A stretch of DNA of 42,591 nucleotides from Veillonellaceae bacterium (GCA_012798135.1 JAAZNU010000040.1:1-42591); one strand, 5' to 3'. Shown: positions 7,981 to 16,549, numbered from the stretch's first letter. Program-made: numbers and translations. Notes: a model not told the origin generated them from the sequence alone.

Positions 7981-9609
7981 TTACGCCGATTCGCCGAACC
8001 AGCGCGGCCCGATCAAGGGAATCCGAGCCAGGTCCCGCCGAATCAGCCCGCCGGTCGCCAGCATCACCCCGATGTAAACCAGTCCGCCGAGCAACGAAAC
8101 CAGCGCCACCGCGACAAACGGAATCCCCAGCAGTCCCAGCGCCGGTCCGTAGGCAAACCGGACGAATACGCCCATCACCGCCGCCGCCAGCACGTTTTTC
8201 AGCAGATCGCCGCACGGAAAACAGTAGCCCGTGTAGCGATACACAAAGTACAGGTTCAGCCCCGCCGCCACGCCCAAATCCGCCAATGTGGCCAGACCGG
8301 CGCCCTGGATTCCCAGGGCGGGGATCGCGGTCAGCACCCAGTTCAGCGCCACTTTAACCACCGCCGCCAGCCCCATGTTGACGACGGGAATGCTCGTCCG
8401 CCCCAGTCCCTGCAGCACGCCGGTCGTTACCTGATGCAACCCGAGCAAAAAAATGCCGCCGGCCATGACCTGGGTGACGCCGGCCGCGCCGGGCGCATGG
8501 TAGATCATGTTGACCACCGGTTCGGCCAACAGGCACAACAGAACCGTGAACGGCACGGTCGTCAGGTTGGCGAGGCGCATCGCTCCCGCCGTCCGGTACA
8601 TGACCTCCCGGCTGTCATTGAGGGATTTGGCATGCGAGATTGCCGGCACCAGACTGATCGCCAAAGAAGCCGTCACGATCGTTGCCAGGTTTACCAGCGG
8701 CACCGCCATTCCCGTCAGGTAGCCGAACCGCTCGGTCGCCTGCCCGACGGTGAAACCGGCCGCCTCCAGCCGCAGCGGCACGATGAACAAATCGAGATTG
8801 GCCACCACCGGCAACATCAGGCTGGACAGCGACACCGGCAGCGCCAGGGCCGCGATGCGGCGCACCAAGTTCCGGTTGCTCACGGCATCCATGTTCCCCG
8901 TCGACGCCGGAGCGTCCTGCATCTTTTCATGCAAGGTACGCTGCAACCGGCAATAATACCAGACCAGTACGCCCAGCGCGCCCAGCGCGCCGACCCCCGC
9001 GCCCATGCTGGCCCCGCCGGCGGCGAACTCCAGGCCGCGCGGCAGCAGATAGCGGGCGAACACCAGCATCGTAAATACCCGCAATAGCTGCTCGACGATC
9101 TGCGATACGGCGGTCGGCGTCATCATCTGCCAACCCTGCAGATAGCCGCGGAAGCTGGACAGCAGCGTCACCAGAAAAATGGCCGGTGCCAGGGCGATAA
9201 TCGAATAATAGGCCCGGGCGTCACGGATCATCCGATGGCCAATCAGCCAATCGGCGCCAAAGTATAGCAGCAGGCTGAGCAAAAGACCGGTAACGGCCAA
9301 CAGCAGGAACGACAGCCGAAATACGCGCTGAGCGCCCCGGTAGTCCTGCAATGCCGCCCGCTCCGCCGTAAGGATGGAAACCGCCACCGGAATCCCGGCG
9401 TCGGAAATGCTCAGGGCCAGCAGATAGAGCGGAAAGGCAATCTGGTAGATTCCGATGCCTTCGCCGCCCAAAATCCAGGACAAAAAAATCCAGTTCAGAC
9501 TGCCGATGACTTTTACGACCACGCCGGCCAAAGTCAGAATCAGAGCTCCCTGCAGGAAGCGCCGCCCCGACTTATCCGGCGAATGTTTCACTGCCTTGTT
9601 GTCCGACAT
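7981..9609 (-). CDS. SpoVB/MurJ-type polysaccharide flippase
   Basis: A 542-residue membrane protein with about 14 hydrophobic segments and no signal peptide. The early part FLQGALILTLAGVVVKVIGSLNWIFLS, followed by GIYQIAFPLYLLALSISDAGIPVAV, is typical of stage V sporulation protein B and related MOP-superfamily lipid-linked oligosaccharide flippases (GEGIGIYQ loop). Such proteins move lipid-linked cell-wall or cortex precursors across the membrane. The ATG at 9609 has GAGAGG upstream. The gene is alone on its strand, divergent from the manganese-riboswitch transcript. SpoVB proper versus a generic oligosaccharide flippase is not resolved, but it supports a sporulating or sporulation-derived lineage. 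Confidence 0.88.
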   Translation of the reverse strand: MSDNKAVKHSPDKSGRRFLQGALILTLAGVVVKVIGSLNWIFLSWILGGEGIGIYQIAFPLYLLALSISDAGIPVAVSILTAERAALQDYRGAQRVFRLSFLLLAVTGLLLSLLLYFGADWLIGHRMIRDARAYYSIIALAPAIFLVTLLSSFRGYLQGWQMMTPTAVSQIVEQLLRVFTMLVFARYLLPRGLEFAAGGASMGAGVGALGALGVLVWYYCRLQRTLHEKMQDAPASTGNMDAVSNRNLVRRIAALALPVSLSSLMLPVVANLDLFIVPLRLEAAGFTVGQATERFGYLTGMAVPLVNLATIVTASLAISLVPAISHAKSLNDSREVMYRTAGAMRLANLTTVPFTVLLCLLAEPVVNMIYHAPGAAGVTQVMAGGIFLLGLHQVTTGVLQGLGRTSIPVVNMGLAAVVKVALNWVLTAIPALGIQGAGLATLADLGVAAGLNLYFVYRYTGYCFPCGDLLKNVLAAAVMGVFVRFAYGPALGLLGIPFVAVALVSLLGGLVYIGVMLATGGLIRRDLARIPLIGPRWFGESA

Positions 9610-9699
9610 TCAGATACCTCTCATTCCCGGTCCAAGGGAAATACTTCAACAGTAATAGTAACAGAAGGAAGTCAAGGCGGCAACCGGAAACATTTTTTC

Positions 9700-9729
9700 T
9701 TGACACGGCTCGCCGGAATCGATTAGAAT
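9700..9729 (+). promoter_or_regulatory. Promoter of the manganese riboswitch transcript
   Basis: A consensus TTGACA at 9700-9705, an 18-bp spacer and TAGAAT at 9724-9729 lie about 12 bp before the aptamer. Confidence 0.8.
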
Positions 9730-9740
9730 GGCATTAATAA

Positions 9741-9871
9741 TCCCGAGGGGGAGTAGCTGTCCGGGTACGGTCAACATACTGGCGGAAACGCCTGGCCGAA
9801 CCGTTGGCGCCAGTCAATCAGCGAGACCTTCGGCCCGATGATCATCGTCGGGCTGAAGTGTCTCGTTTTTT
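9741..9871 (+). promoter_or_regulatory. yybP-ykoY (Mn2+) riboswitch with terminator
   Basis: Conserved aptamer pieces are GGGGGAGTAGC at 9746-9756 and CAGCGAGACCTT at 9819-9830, separated by the GC-rich helices expected for this class. The 3' aptamer segment is also the 5' arm of a strong hairpin (CGAGAC...GTCTCG enclosing GGCCCGA/TCGGGC) ending in TTTTTT (9866-9871). In this class Mn2+ binding stabilises the aptamer and prevents terminator formation, switching on Mn export genes. The downstream gene is of a known Mn-exporter family, which supports the call. Confidence 0.93.
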
Positions 9872-9918
9872 CATTCGCCGGCGCAAGTTGTTTCCAAAAC
9901 AAAGGAGGAATTGTCGTT

Positions 9919-10605
9919 ATGACCGCGTTTCTGACTGCTCTGGCCTTCGTTGTACTGGCCGAAATGGGCGACAAGACCCAGTTGCTCGCCATGGCCTTTG
10001 CCTGCAAGTTCCGCTGGCAAACCGTCATGTGGGCTGTGCTGGCAGCCACCGTCCTGAACCACCTGTTCGCCGTCCTGGTCGGCAGCTACCTGACCGCATT
10101 CATCCCTTTGTACTACATTCAAATCGGTGCCGCCATTTCCTTCATCGCCTTCGGCATCTGGACCATCCGCGGCGATGAGCTCGGTGACGAAGCCGAAAAA
10201 GACAAGTTCAGTCCTTTCTGGACCGTCGCCATCGCCTTTTTCATCGCGGAGATGGGCGACAAAACCCAACTGGCCACCATCGCCCTGGCCGCCAAGTTCA
10301 ACACAGTGCTGCCGGTCTGGTTCGGCACGACTGCCGGCATGATGATCGCCGACGGCATCGGCATTCTGTTCGGCATCGTCCTCGGCAAAAAGATTCCCGA
10401 GCGAGCGATGAAATGGTTTGCCGCCATCCTGTTCATCGGGTTTGGCCTGTTCGGCCTCTATGAATATGTCCCGGCCGCTTGTTGGACCTTGCCGGTCATC
10501 GCCGGCGGGTTACTCGTACTGGCGGGTTCCATCTGGCTGGCCGTCCGCAATGCCACACCCCCAGCCAAGGAGCAAACCTGTCCGATAGAGCGCTCGAAAG
10601 AATAA
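9919..10605 (+). CDS. GDT1/TMEM165 (UPF0016) family Mn2+ exporter
   Basis: A 228-residue protein with six to seven membrane segments and the duplicated family signature ExGDKTQ, as EMGDKTQLLAMAFA near residue 15 and EMGDKTQLATIALA near residue 113. Bacterial members (MneA-like) export Mn2+, probably by exchange with protons. AAAGGAGG at 9901-9908 supports ATG 9919. The yybP-ykoY riboswitch directly upstream gives Mn-inducible control. The C-terminal tail after the last helix is short and hydrophilic. Confidence 0.95.
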   Translation: MTAFLTALAFVVLAEMGDKTQLLAMAFACKFRWQTVMWAVLAATVLNHLFAVLVGSYLTAFIPLYYIQIGAAISFIAFGIWTIRGDELGDEAEKDKFSPFWTVAIAFFIAEMGDKTQLATIALAAKFNTVLPVWFGTTAGMMIADGIGILFGIVLGKKIPERAMKWFAAILFIGFGLFGLYEYVPAACWTLPVIAGGLLVLAGSIWLAVRNATPPAKEQTCPIERSKE

Positions 10606-10610
10606 ATCGG

Positions 10611-11369
10611 TCAAATGTGCGTCACCCACTCGATCAATGCCCGGGGCGGCGTGATGCTGATGCCGTTGAACGGATGATGTACCTGTGACATTACCATGAC
10701 GTTGCTCCAGATCAGCACCGACACCAGCAAAATCAGTACTATATGCGCCTTGGAGCTTTCCATGGAAAAAAACATGGTAAACCCGATCGTGATGAAACCA
10801 CCTAAAATGACGACAAGCCAAAGCAACGGCGGTAATTCCGCATGCTTGCCATACAGGCGGGTATACCGGGCATCCCGCAATGCGAACAAGGAATGCAATA
10901 TTTCCGAATAGGCCGTCTGCTGCTGAATGGTTGCCGGTTGCAACCCCTGGACGGTTTTCATCAGCTCATTGAAAACCGCCTGCGTTTCCGGTGCGGCCGG
11001 TTCTTCTTTATGTAACGCGCGTTCCCACTCCTTCTCCACCACCGCGTGGGCGTATTGGCGCAACAGCCCTTTCACCAGCTTTCCGTCCTCGCTCGGAAAC
11101 CAGTCGACCAGTTGATACAAATTTGCGACCTGGATCGCTTCGGCCGACGCCACTCTTTCCGCCTGGATATATTCATCATGCGCCGTATCGGCGCCGAGCG
11201 CCACCGTCACGGCAAAAATCGCGCCCACCACCGAATAAACAAAACCAGCCACCTCGTGGTTGCGGCGTAGCGAGTCCGTGCCGATCCGGCGGCGGATCCA
11301 CAGCATCAAGACTACGGCCAACGCCGACAAGACCAAAACAATGGTACAGTTCAAAGCAAATACATACAT
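10611..11369 (-). CDS. DUF4239 (bestrophin-like) membrane protein
   Basis: A 252-residue protein with two N-terminal hydrophobic helices (about 4-24 and 42-60). A charged central region of about 110 residues follows, rich in helical segments such as YAHAVVEKEWERAL. Two C-terminal helices span about 180-225. The pattern and the NHEVAGFVYSVVGAIFAV motif fit DUF4239, which is described as bestrophin-like; no function is established. Its ATG overlaps the metH stop codon by one base (TGATG), so translation is probably coupled. Why a methionine-synthase gene would be coupled to such a protein is unclear. Confidence 0.75.
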   Translation of the reverse strand: MYVFALNCTIVLVLSALAVVLMLWIRRRIGTDSLRRNHEVAGFVYSVVGAIFAVTVALGADTAHDEYIQAERVASAEAIQVANLYQLVDWFPSEDGKLVKGLLRQYAHAVVEKEWERALHKEEPAAPETQAVFNELMKTVQGLQPATIQQQTAYSEILHSLFALRDARYTRLYGKHAELPPLLWLVVILGGFITIGFTMFFSMESSKAHIVLILLVSVLIWSNVMVMSQVHHPFNGISITPPRALIEWVTHI

Positions 11370-13786
11370 CAGCGTTTCTCCCTGACCAGTCCTTTGGCCA
11401 GCGCCACCGCGACCACGGCATCCGCCGCGTATTCGTCGGCGCCGGCCTTTTTTGCGTATTCCGGCGTCAGCACCGCGCCGCCCACCATCGTCCGGGCAGT
11501 GACGCCCGCCGCCTTCAGCGCGGCGAGGCTGCGGTCGATCTGTGGCAACGTGGTGGTCATCAGCGCGCAGAGGCCGACGATGTCCGGCTGATGCTCCTGC
11601 GCCGCCGCCACGATCCGCGCGACCGGCACGTCCTTGCCGAGGTCGACGATCTCAAAGCCGTTGTTTTCCAACAGCGCCGCTACGATGTTCTTGCCGAGGT
11701 CGTGAATGTCTCCCGCCACCGTCGCCAACATCACCTTGCCCAGCGGCTCGGTTTTCGATGCCGGCAGCGCCTCCTTCAACGTCGCAAATCCCTGTTTCAG
11801 GGCTTCCGCCGCCAACAGCACCTGCGGCAGGAAGCAGCGGCCCGCGCCGAAATCTTCGCCTAGCCGGTTCATCGCCGCCGTCAGGCCGTTGTCGATAATG
11901 TACGCCGCATCGTGTCCCGCCGCTACCGCCGCCTGCACATGACCGGGCACCGCTTCCTTTTCGCCCTGGATGATCGCCTGTTGCAACTGCGCCAGCGGCG
12001 AGTCGATTGACGTCGGCGACGAATTCACCACTATCACCGGCGCCGGTTTCGCCACCGCAGCAACACTTGCCGTCTGTCCCGCGAATCGCCGGCTGTAGGC
12101 GAGCCCTTGCCGGTCGTGGCCCAACAATGCCTGCGCGGCGCTGATCGCCTCGTTCATCAGCGGGTCCAGCGGATTGAGAATCGGCACATGGAGGCCCCGC
12201 GCCGCCGCCATCGCGAAAAACTGGGCGTTCATCAGGTCCCGGCGCGGCAATCCGTGCGAAATGTTGCTGAGCCCCATCGACACTGGCAACCCCAGTTCTT
12301 CCCCATACAAATGCAGCGTCTCCAACACATCGGTTGCGGCCGCGGCATTCGCCGCCAGCGTCGTCGTCAGCGCGTCCAGCAGCAGATCCTTGCGCCGGAA
12401 ACCCAGCGCCATCGCCGCGTCGATAATCTTTTTCACCGTATCCACCCGTTCCCGCGCATCGGCCGGCAGTCCGCCTGACGCCAATGGCAAACACAGCACG
12501 GCGGCGCCGTACTTTTTGGCGATCGGCAAGAATTGCTCCAGCCGCTCCGGCTCGGCGGACACCGAGTTCACCAACGCCCGGCCCGGATAAATCCGCAGCC
12601 CCGCCTCCAATGTCGCCGGATCGGTCGTGTCGATCGACAGCGGCAGCGTCACCAGTTGGGATAGTTCCTCGACCAAACGCATCATCAAAGCCGGTTGGTC
12701 GATCCCCGGCACGCCGGCGTTCACGTCGAGGATCGCCGCGCCCGCTTCCATCTGCGCCAAGGCGTCATGCTTCACCGTCGCCAGGTTGCCTTCCCGCAGT
12801 TCCGCCGCCATCGCCTTGCGGCCGGTCGGATTGATCCGCTCACCGATGATCCGGATCGGGAACCCGGTCCCGAAATAAACCGTACTGGATCGACTGGTCA
12901 GACAATGCGCCTGCCGCAACGGCGACTCGACAGCAACCGGCTGCAAACCCCGCAGGGCATCCCGTACCGCCGCGATATGCTCCGGTGTCGTACCGCAGCA
13001 GCCGCCGATGGCCGTGACGCCGGCTTCGACGATCCGGGGCACCCAGACCGCGTACTGGGCCGGACTGAGCGGAAAGACCGTCCGTCCATCCTGCAGCGTC
13101 GGCATCCCGGCATTCGGGCGCACACATACCGGCAGGGAAGTCGCCGCCACCATCTTCTCGATGAGCGGCAGCAGTTGATCCGGCCCCAGGGAGCAATTCG
13201 CGCCGACCATGTCCGCGCCCAGCGATTCCAACGTCACCGCCGCCGTCGCCGGGTCGGTCCCGGTGACCGTCCGCCCCGAGGCCTCGAAGGTCATCTGGCA
13301 GACCACCGGCGCCTGGCCGTATCGTTTGGCGGCCAACAGCGCCGCCCGCATCTCCTGGATGTCGATCATCGTCTGAAGGATGAAATAATCCACGCCGGCC
13401 TCGGTCAGCGCCGCCACCTGTTCGGCATAGACATCGAACACTTCTTCGAAGGAGAGTTCGCCGAGCGGTCGGATCAGTTTGCCGGTCGGCCCCAGATTGC
13501 CGCCTACGCGGATTCTATCTCCGCCGGCCTGCCGGGCCAGCTTCACCGCCGCGGCGTTCAGAGGCGCCACCTCTTTGGCCAGGCCGTAATGCGAAAGTTT
13601 GATGCGATTGGCGCCGAATGTACAGGCGGTCAGCACTTCCGCCCCGGCTTCCAAATACGCCCGATGCACCGACAGAATCGCCTCCGGGTTGCGGATCGCC
13701 CAGGAATCCGGCGAATCACCCGGCTTCAGTCCCATAGTCTGCAGCATCGTTCCCGTAGCACCGTCAGCCAACCAAATTTTTTTCAT
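11369..13786 (-). CDS. metH: Cobalamin-dependent methionine synthase, short form
   Basis: An 805-residue enzyme that transfers the methyl group of methyltetrahydrofolate to homocysteine through cobalamin. Domains in order: a homocysteine barrel (1 to about 290, zinc ligands C198 and C263-C264 in GANCSL and GGCCGTTPEH); a pterin-binding barrel (about 320-575, RIIGERINPTGRK at its start); and cap and B12-binding domains (about 600-805, base-off motif DIHDLGKNIV with later GGAVLTPEYA). The C-terminal AdoMet-dependent reactivation domain of E. coli MetH (about 1,200 residues) is absent, as in many clostridia and Thermotoga. Reactivation must be done by another protein or be dispensable. ATG 13786 has AAGGAG 8 nt upstream. 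I see no SAM or cobalamin riboswitch in the roughly 90-nt leader. Confidence 0.95.
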   Translation of the reverse strand: MKKIWLADGATGTMLQTMGLKPGDSPDSWAIRNPEAILSVHRAYLEAGAEVLTACTFGANRIKLSHYGLAKEVAPLNAAAVKLARQAGGDRIRVGGNLGPTGKLIRPLGELSFEEVFDVYAEQVAALTEAGVDYFILQTMIDIQEMRAALLAAKRYGQAPVVCQMTFEASGRTVTGTDPATAAVTLESLGADMVGANCSLGPDQLLPLIEKMVAATSLPVCVRPNAGMPTLQDGRTVFPLSPAQYAVWVPRIVEAGVTAIGGCCGTTPEHIAAVRDALRGLQPVAVESPLRQAHCLTSRSSTVYFGTGFPIRIIGERINPTGRKAMAAELREGNLATVKHDALAQMEAGAAILDVNAGVPGIDQPALMMRLVEELSQLVTLPLSIDTTDPATLEAGLRIYPGRALVNSVSAEPERLEQFLPIAKKYGAAVLCLPLASGGLPADARERVDTVKKIIDAAMALGFRRKDLLLDALTTTLAANAAAATDVLETLHLYGEELGLPVSMGLSNISHGLPRRDLMNAQFFAMAAARGLHVPILNPLDPLMNEAISAAQALLGHDRQGLAYSRRFAGQTASVAAVAKPAPVIVVNSSPTSIDSPLAQLQQAIIQGEKEAVPGHVQAAVAAGHDAAYIIDNGLTAAMNRLGEDFGAGRCFLPQVLLAAEALKQGFATLKEALPASKTEPLGKVMLATVAGDIHDLGKNIVAALLENNGFEIVDLGKDVPVARIVAAAQEHQPDIVGLCALMTTTLPQIDRSLAALKAAGVTARTMVGGAVLTPEYAKKAGADEYAADAVVAVALAKGLVREKR

Positions 13787-13884
13787 TGTCACATCTCCTT
13801 CCGAAACCGCGCGAGACTCCCCGCAGTCAGCAAAACCGCGCCGCAAAATCCATTTTCGCAGCCGGGTCCAACCAATTTTAATGT

Positions 13885-13914
13885 ATTATACCCGATTTTC
13901 CCTCGTCGATGCAA
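13885..13914 (-). promoter_or_regulatory. Probable metH promoter
   Basis: On the minus strand TTGCAT (13914-13909), an 18-bp spacer and TATAAT (13890-13885) give a leader of about 90 nt before the metH ATG. Confidence 0.65.
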
Positions 13915-13931
13915 AAACGGTGCCGGCCGCC

Positions 13932-14342
13932 TCAGCCCCGGTCCGCCAGCAGTCGGTCGACCACGGCGCAGTCAGCGCCGGCGAACTCATATCGCGGCAA
14001 TTCAGCAACAGTGATCCAGACCGCCGCCTGATGTTCGGACAGCTGAATCGACTCCGGCCGCGCCGGCAGATCCACCCAGTAGGTAAATTGCCGAATCTGT
14101 CCCTGCTCATGGATGTAGACCGTCTCGCTGTACAGCGCTCCGATCTCCGCCTGGAGCCCAAGTTCTTCCTCCAGTTCCCGGCACAGCGCCTGCGGCGGCG
14201 TCTCGCCCGGGTCGACCTTGCCGCCCGGGAACTCCCATTTGTTGGCGAAGCGGCCGGAGTTTTGCCGCTGGGCGATCAAAATCCGCCCCTGATGCCGGAT
14301 CAGCGACGCGGTCACCCACAATTCTTTCTGGTCCACCGTCAT
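13932..14342 (-). CDS. Nudix hydrolase, MutT-like (8-oxo-dGTP diphosphatase type)
   Basis: A 136-residue single-domain protein. The complete Nudix box is present from GGKVDPGETPPQA to CRELEEELGL, matching Gx5Ex7REUxEExGU. The segment after VTASLIRHQGRILIAQRQNSG and before the box, FANKWEFPGGK, is typical of MutT. Such enzymes cleave oxidised nucleotides or other nucleoside diphosphates linked to X. ATG 14342 follows a GAGGGGGG stretch only a few bases upstream. A perfect TATAAT on the same strand (14428-14423) with a weak -35 may be its promoter. Confidence 0.92.
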   Translation of the reverse strand: MTVDQKELWVTASLIRHQGRILIAQRQNSGRFANKWEFPGGKVDPGETPPQALCRELEEELGLQAEIGALYSETVYIHEQGQIRQFTYWVDLPARPESIQLSEHQAAVWITVAELPRYEFAGADCAVVDRLLADRG

Positions 14343-14568
14343 TCCCCCCCTCGCAACTTTTGACGGTCCGGCCTGCGCCTCACACGCCGGATCCGAAAAT
14401 ACCAGCCTTGACTTCTGCGCTCATTATAGCATTTCCGGCAACCGTTTCGACTGCTTACCGGTCTATGCCAAAAAAAGCCAACCGTGCAGGCGGATTTGCG
14501 AAAGCGCGGCGCGATTCGGTCTTCAGCACAGTTATCATCAGAAGTATAAAAATCATCGATTATTTTTC

Positions 14569-14597
14569 TGGACTAAACGTTCCAATTATGTTATTCT
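14569..14597 (+). promoter_or_regulatory. Promoter and TetR-type operator of the tetR gene
   Basis: TGGACT (14569-14574), a 17-bp spacer and TATTCT (14592-14597) form a plausible promoter. The near-palindrome GGACTAAACGTTCC (14570-14583) overlaps the -35 region and the spacer. It resembles two sites found before the adjacent oxidoreductase gene. The 14343-14568 stretch holds no gene. Confidence 0.5.
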
Positions 14598-14606
14598 ATC
14601 CACGAG

Positions 14607-15197
14607 GTGATTGCCATCGCACGCCCCAAGGAATTCGACCGGGATATCGCGCTGCAAAAAGCGATGCAGGTTTTTTGGACCAAAGGCTATGAAGGCACGA
14701 GCGTCGACGACCTGATCGCCGCCATGGACATTAGCAAGTCCAGCCTGTATCAGTCTTTCGGCAGTAAACAGGATCTGTTTCTGGAAGCCATCGAGCTGTA
14801 TCTGGAGTTTACGGACCGCAAACGGGGCCGCGTCCTTGCACAGGCCACTTCGGCAAAAGAAGGCATGGCCGCATTTTTCGACGGCGTTCTCCGGTTTGTC
14901 CTGGACCCGGCGAATCCCGGCGGCTGTTTCTACACCAACACCGCCACCGCCCTGGGAACGCTGGATCAGCGGATCCACGAGGTGATACGGCGCGGATCGG
15001 AAAAAATGGAGTCGGATTTTTATCAGTTTCTGTTGCAAGGGCAAAAAAATGGAGAACTCGCCCCCGACAAAGATGTTCAGGCCTTGGCCCAGTACTTCGT
15101 GAGCCTGACGCGGGGCGTCAGCGTCATGGCCCGGATCAATGCCGATCGCGAAACCTTGGCCGCCATCGTTAAAACGGGGCTGTCCGTTCTCGACTAA
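14607..15197 (+). CDS. TetR/AcrR family transcriptional regulator
   Basis: About 194-196 residues. The N-terminal helix-turn-helix is clear: KAMQVFWTKGYEGTSVDDLIAAM, then ISKSSLYQSFGSKQDLF. The ligand-binding half contains GGCFYTNTATALG, common in the YxaF/AcrR-like subgroup that represses neighbouring oxidoreductase genes. The annotated start is GTG 14607, but GAGGTGATT (14603-14611) is an excellent anti-SD match. The codon 8 nt beyond its core is ATC at 14616, which would give (M)ARPKEFD, the classic TetR N-terminus, so the real start may be non-canonical. It probably represses itself and the downstream ene-reductase. Confidence 0.9.
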   Translation: MIAIARPKEFDRDIALQKAMQVFWTKGYEGTSVDDLIAAMDISKSSLYQSFGSKQDLFLEAIELYLEFTDRKRGRVLAQATSAKEGMAAFFDGVLRFVLDPANPGGCFYTNTATALGTLDQRIHEVIRRGSEKMESDFYQFLLQGQKNGELAPDKDVQALAQYFVSLTRGVSVMARINADRETLAAIVKTGLSVLD

Positions 15198-15221
15198 CAG
15201 CCTTCGTTTTTTATCTATTCG

Positions 15222-15296
15222 GGACCGTTCGGTTCAAAATATACATCTCTACCTTTCGTTTCACAATAAATCCGTCATTTCGGGAACATTCGGTCC
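15222..15296 (+). promoter_or_regulatory. Paired TetR-type operators before the ene-reductase
   Basis: Two near-palindromes, GGACCGTTCGGTTC (15222-15235) and GGAACATTCGGTCC (15283-15296), sit 61 bp apart. Each is followed by CAAAATAT. They share the form GGNNCN...CGGTYC with the site in the tetR promoter. They are the likely binding sites of the neighbouring TetR protein. The promoter itself is not clear; the second site precedes a TATTCT. Confidence 0.5.
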
Positions 15297-15411
15297 AAAA
15301 TATTCTCTTGCTTCCATAAGCAGCGGAAAGGCGGGTGAATTTCCCATGTCGCCGTAATCCATCGCTATCAGCCCGTAACGCAAAATCTTATCAGACAAAG
15401 GAGCGATTCGA

Positions 15412-16497
15412 ATGAACGCATTACTGAAACCGACCACCCTCGGCAAATTATCCCTGGCCAACCATATTGTCCGCAGCGCCACCTATGAAGGCATGGCCGG
15501 CCCTGACGGCGAAATCACGCCGGCGCTGACGGACCTGTACACGAATCTGGCGGCCTCGCAAATCGGTTTGATCATCACCGGCGCCGCGGCGGTCCTGCCC
15601 ACCGGCAAAGGTCTGCCCGGCATGTTGAGCCTCCATGACGATCGGTTGCTGGACGACTACAAGCGACTTGCCGACCAAGTGCACCAACAAAGCGGCAAAG
15701 TCATCCTGCAACTCATTTTCTGCGGAACGCAGGGATTTATCGACGTGCCCGATGTATACAGCCCGGCCGGCATTCCCGACAAACTGACCAAACGCTCCGG
15801 CAAAGCCATGACCCCGGAAGACATCCGGCAACTGAAAACGGCGTTTATTGCCGCCGCGCAGCGGGCGATCACGGCCGGCTTTGACGGGGTGGAAATCCAT
15901 TCCTCCGCCGGTTTTCTGCTGAGCCAGTTTCTGACCCCCTATTACAACCGCCGCACCGACGAATACGGCGGCAGTCTCGAAAACAGATCCCGCCTGCTGC
16001 GGGAAATCTGCGCCGGGGTGCGCCAGGCTATCGGCGCCGAGCCGGCCCTTCTCGTCAAAATCAACTGCGCCGACTTCATCGACGACGGACTCTGTTTCGA
16101 CGACAGTCTGATCGTATGCGAACAGCTGGCCGCCCTGGGCGTCGACGCCCTCGAAATCACCGGCGGGATCGCCGCCGTCCGGGATACAACGTCCGTCCGC
16201 ACCAACATTGCCGCGCCGGATCAGGAATCCTACTTCGCGGAGTACGCCGCTAAAATCGCCGCCAAACTCCCCATCCCCGTTATCCTGAACGGCGGCAATC
16301 GGTCGCTGGCCGTTATGGAACAGTGGGCCAATAAAATCCAATTCTTCGCCATGTGCCGGCCGTTTCTCGCCGAGCCGGATCTGGTTCAGCGCTGGCTGCG
16401 GGGCGAACCCGACAAAGCCCGCTGCATTTCCTGCAACAAGTGTTTCTCCTTCAGCGGAACCGTCTGTCACGTTTTTCCGCCCAAGCAAATCGACTAA
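15412..16497 (+). CDS. Old-yellow-enzyme family NADH:flavin oxidoreductase (barrel only)
   Basis: A 361-residue FMN-binding TIM barrel of the OYE/enoate reductase family, which reduces activated C=C bonds or related electrophiles with NAD(P)H. Motifs: a TTLGKLSLANHIVRSAT start, the GKVILQL strand, EIHSSAGFLLSQFLTP around residue 163, and RTDEYGGSLENRSR. The usual substrate-binding pair HxxH/N is altered to H163-S-S-A166, so the second side chain is missing. The C-terminus has C338xxC341xxC344x7C352, reminiscent of the 4Fe-4S cluster of the larger enoate/2,4-dienoyl-CoA reductases, but the flavodoxin/NAD domains are absent. ATG 15412 has AAAGGAG 8 nt upstream. It is probably controlled by the adjacent TetR. 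Confidence 0.92.
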   Translation: MNALLKPTTLGKLSLANHIVRSATYEGMAGPDGEITPALTDLYTNLAASQIGLIITGAAAVLPTGKGLPGMLSLHDDRLLDDYKRLADQVHQQSGKVILQLIFCGTQGFIDVPDVYSPAGIPDKLTKRSGKAMTPEDIRQLKTAFIAAAQRAITAGFDGVEIHSSAGFLLSQFLTPYYNRRTDEYGGSLENRSRLLREICAGVRQAIGAEPALLVKINCADFIDDGLCFDDSLIVCEQLAALGVDALEITGGIAAVRDTTSVRTNIAAPDQESYFAEYAAKIAAKLPIPVILNGGNRSLAVMEQWANKIQFFAMCRPFLAEPDLVQRWLRGEPDKARCISCNKCFSFSGTVCHVFPPKQID

Positions 16498-16520
16498 TAC
16501 AAAAAAAATTCGCCCCTCCC

Positions 16521-16549
16521 TTGTTTCAACAGGCATTTGCGGTTATAAT
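16521..16549 (+). promoter_or_regulatory. Promoter of tRNA-Val
   Basis: TTGTTT (16521-16526), a 17-bp spacer and TATAAT (16544-16549) lie about 95 bp before the mature tRNA. Confidence 0.7.

Noticed and set aside
13787..13890. Possible SAM or cobalamin riboswitch before metH
   Set aside because: The leader is about 90 nt and shows none of the conserved boxes of these classes.
12695..14014. Long plus-strand open frame opposite metH
   Set aside because: Antisense shadow of metH; rich in Arg/His/Pro with no recognisable domain or ribosome site.
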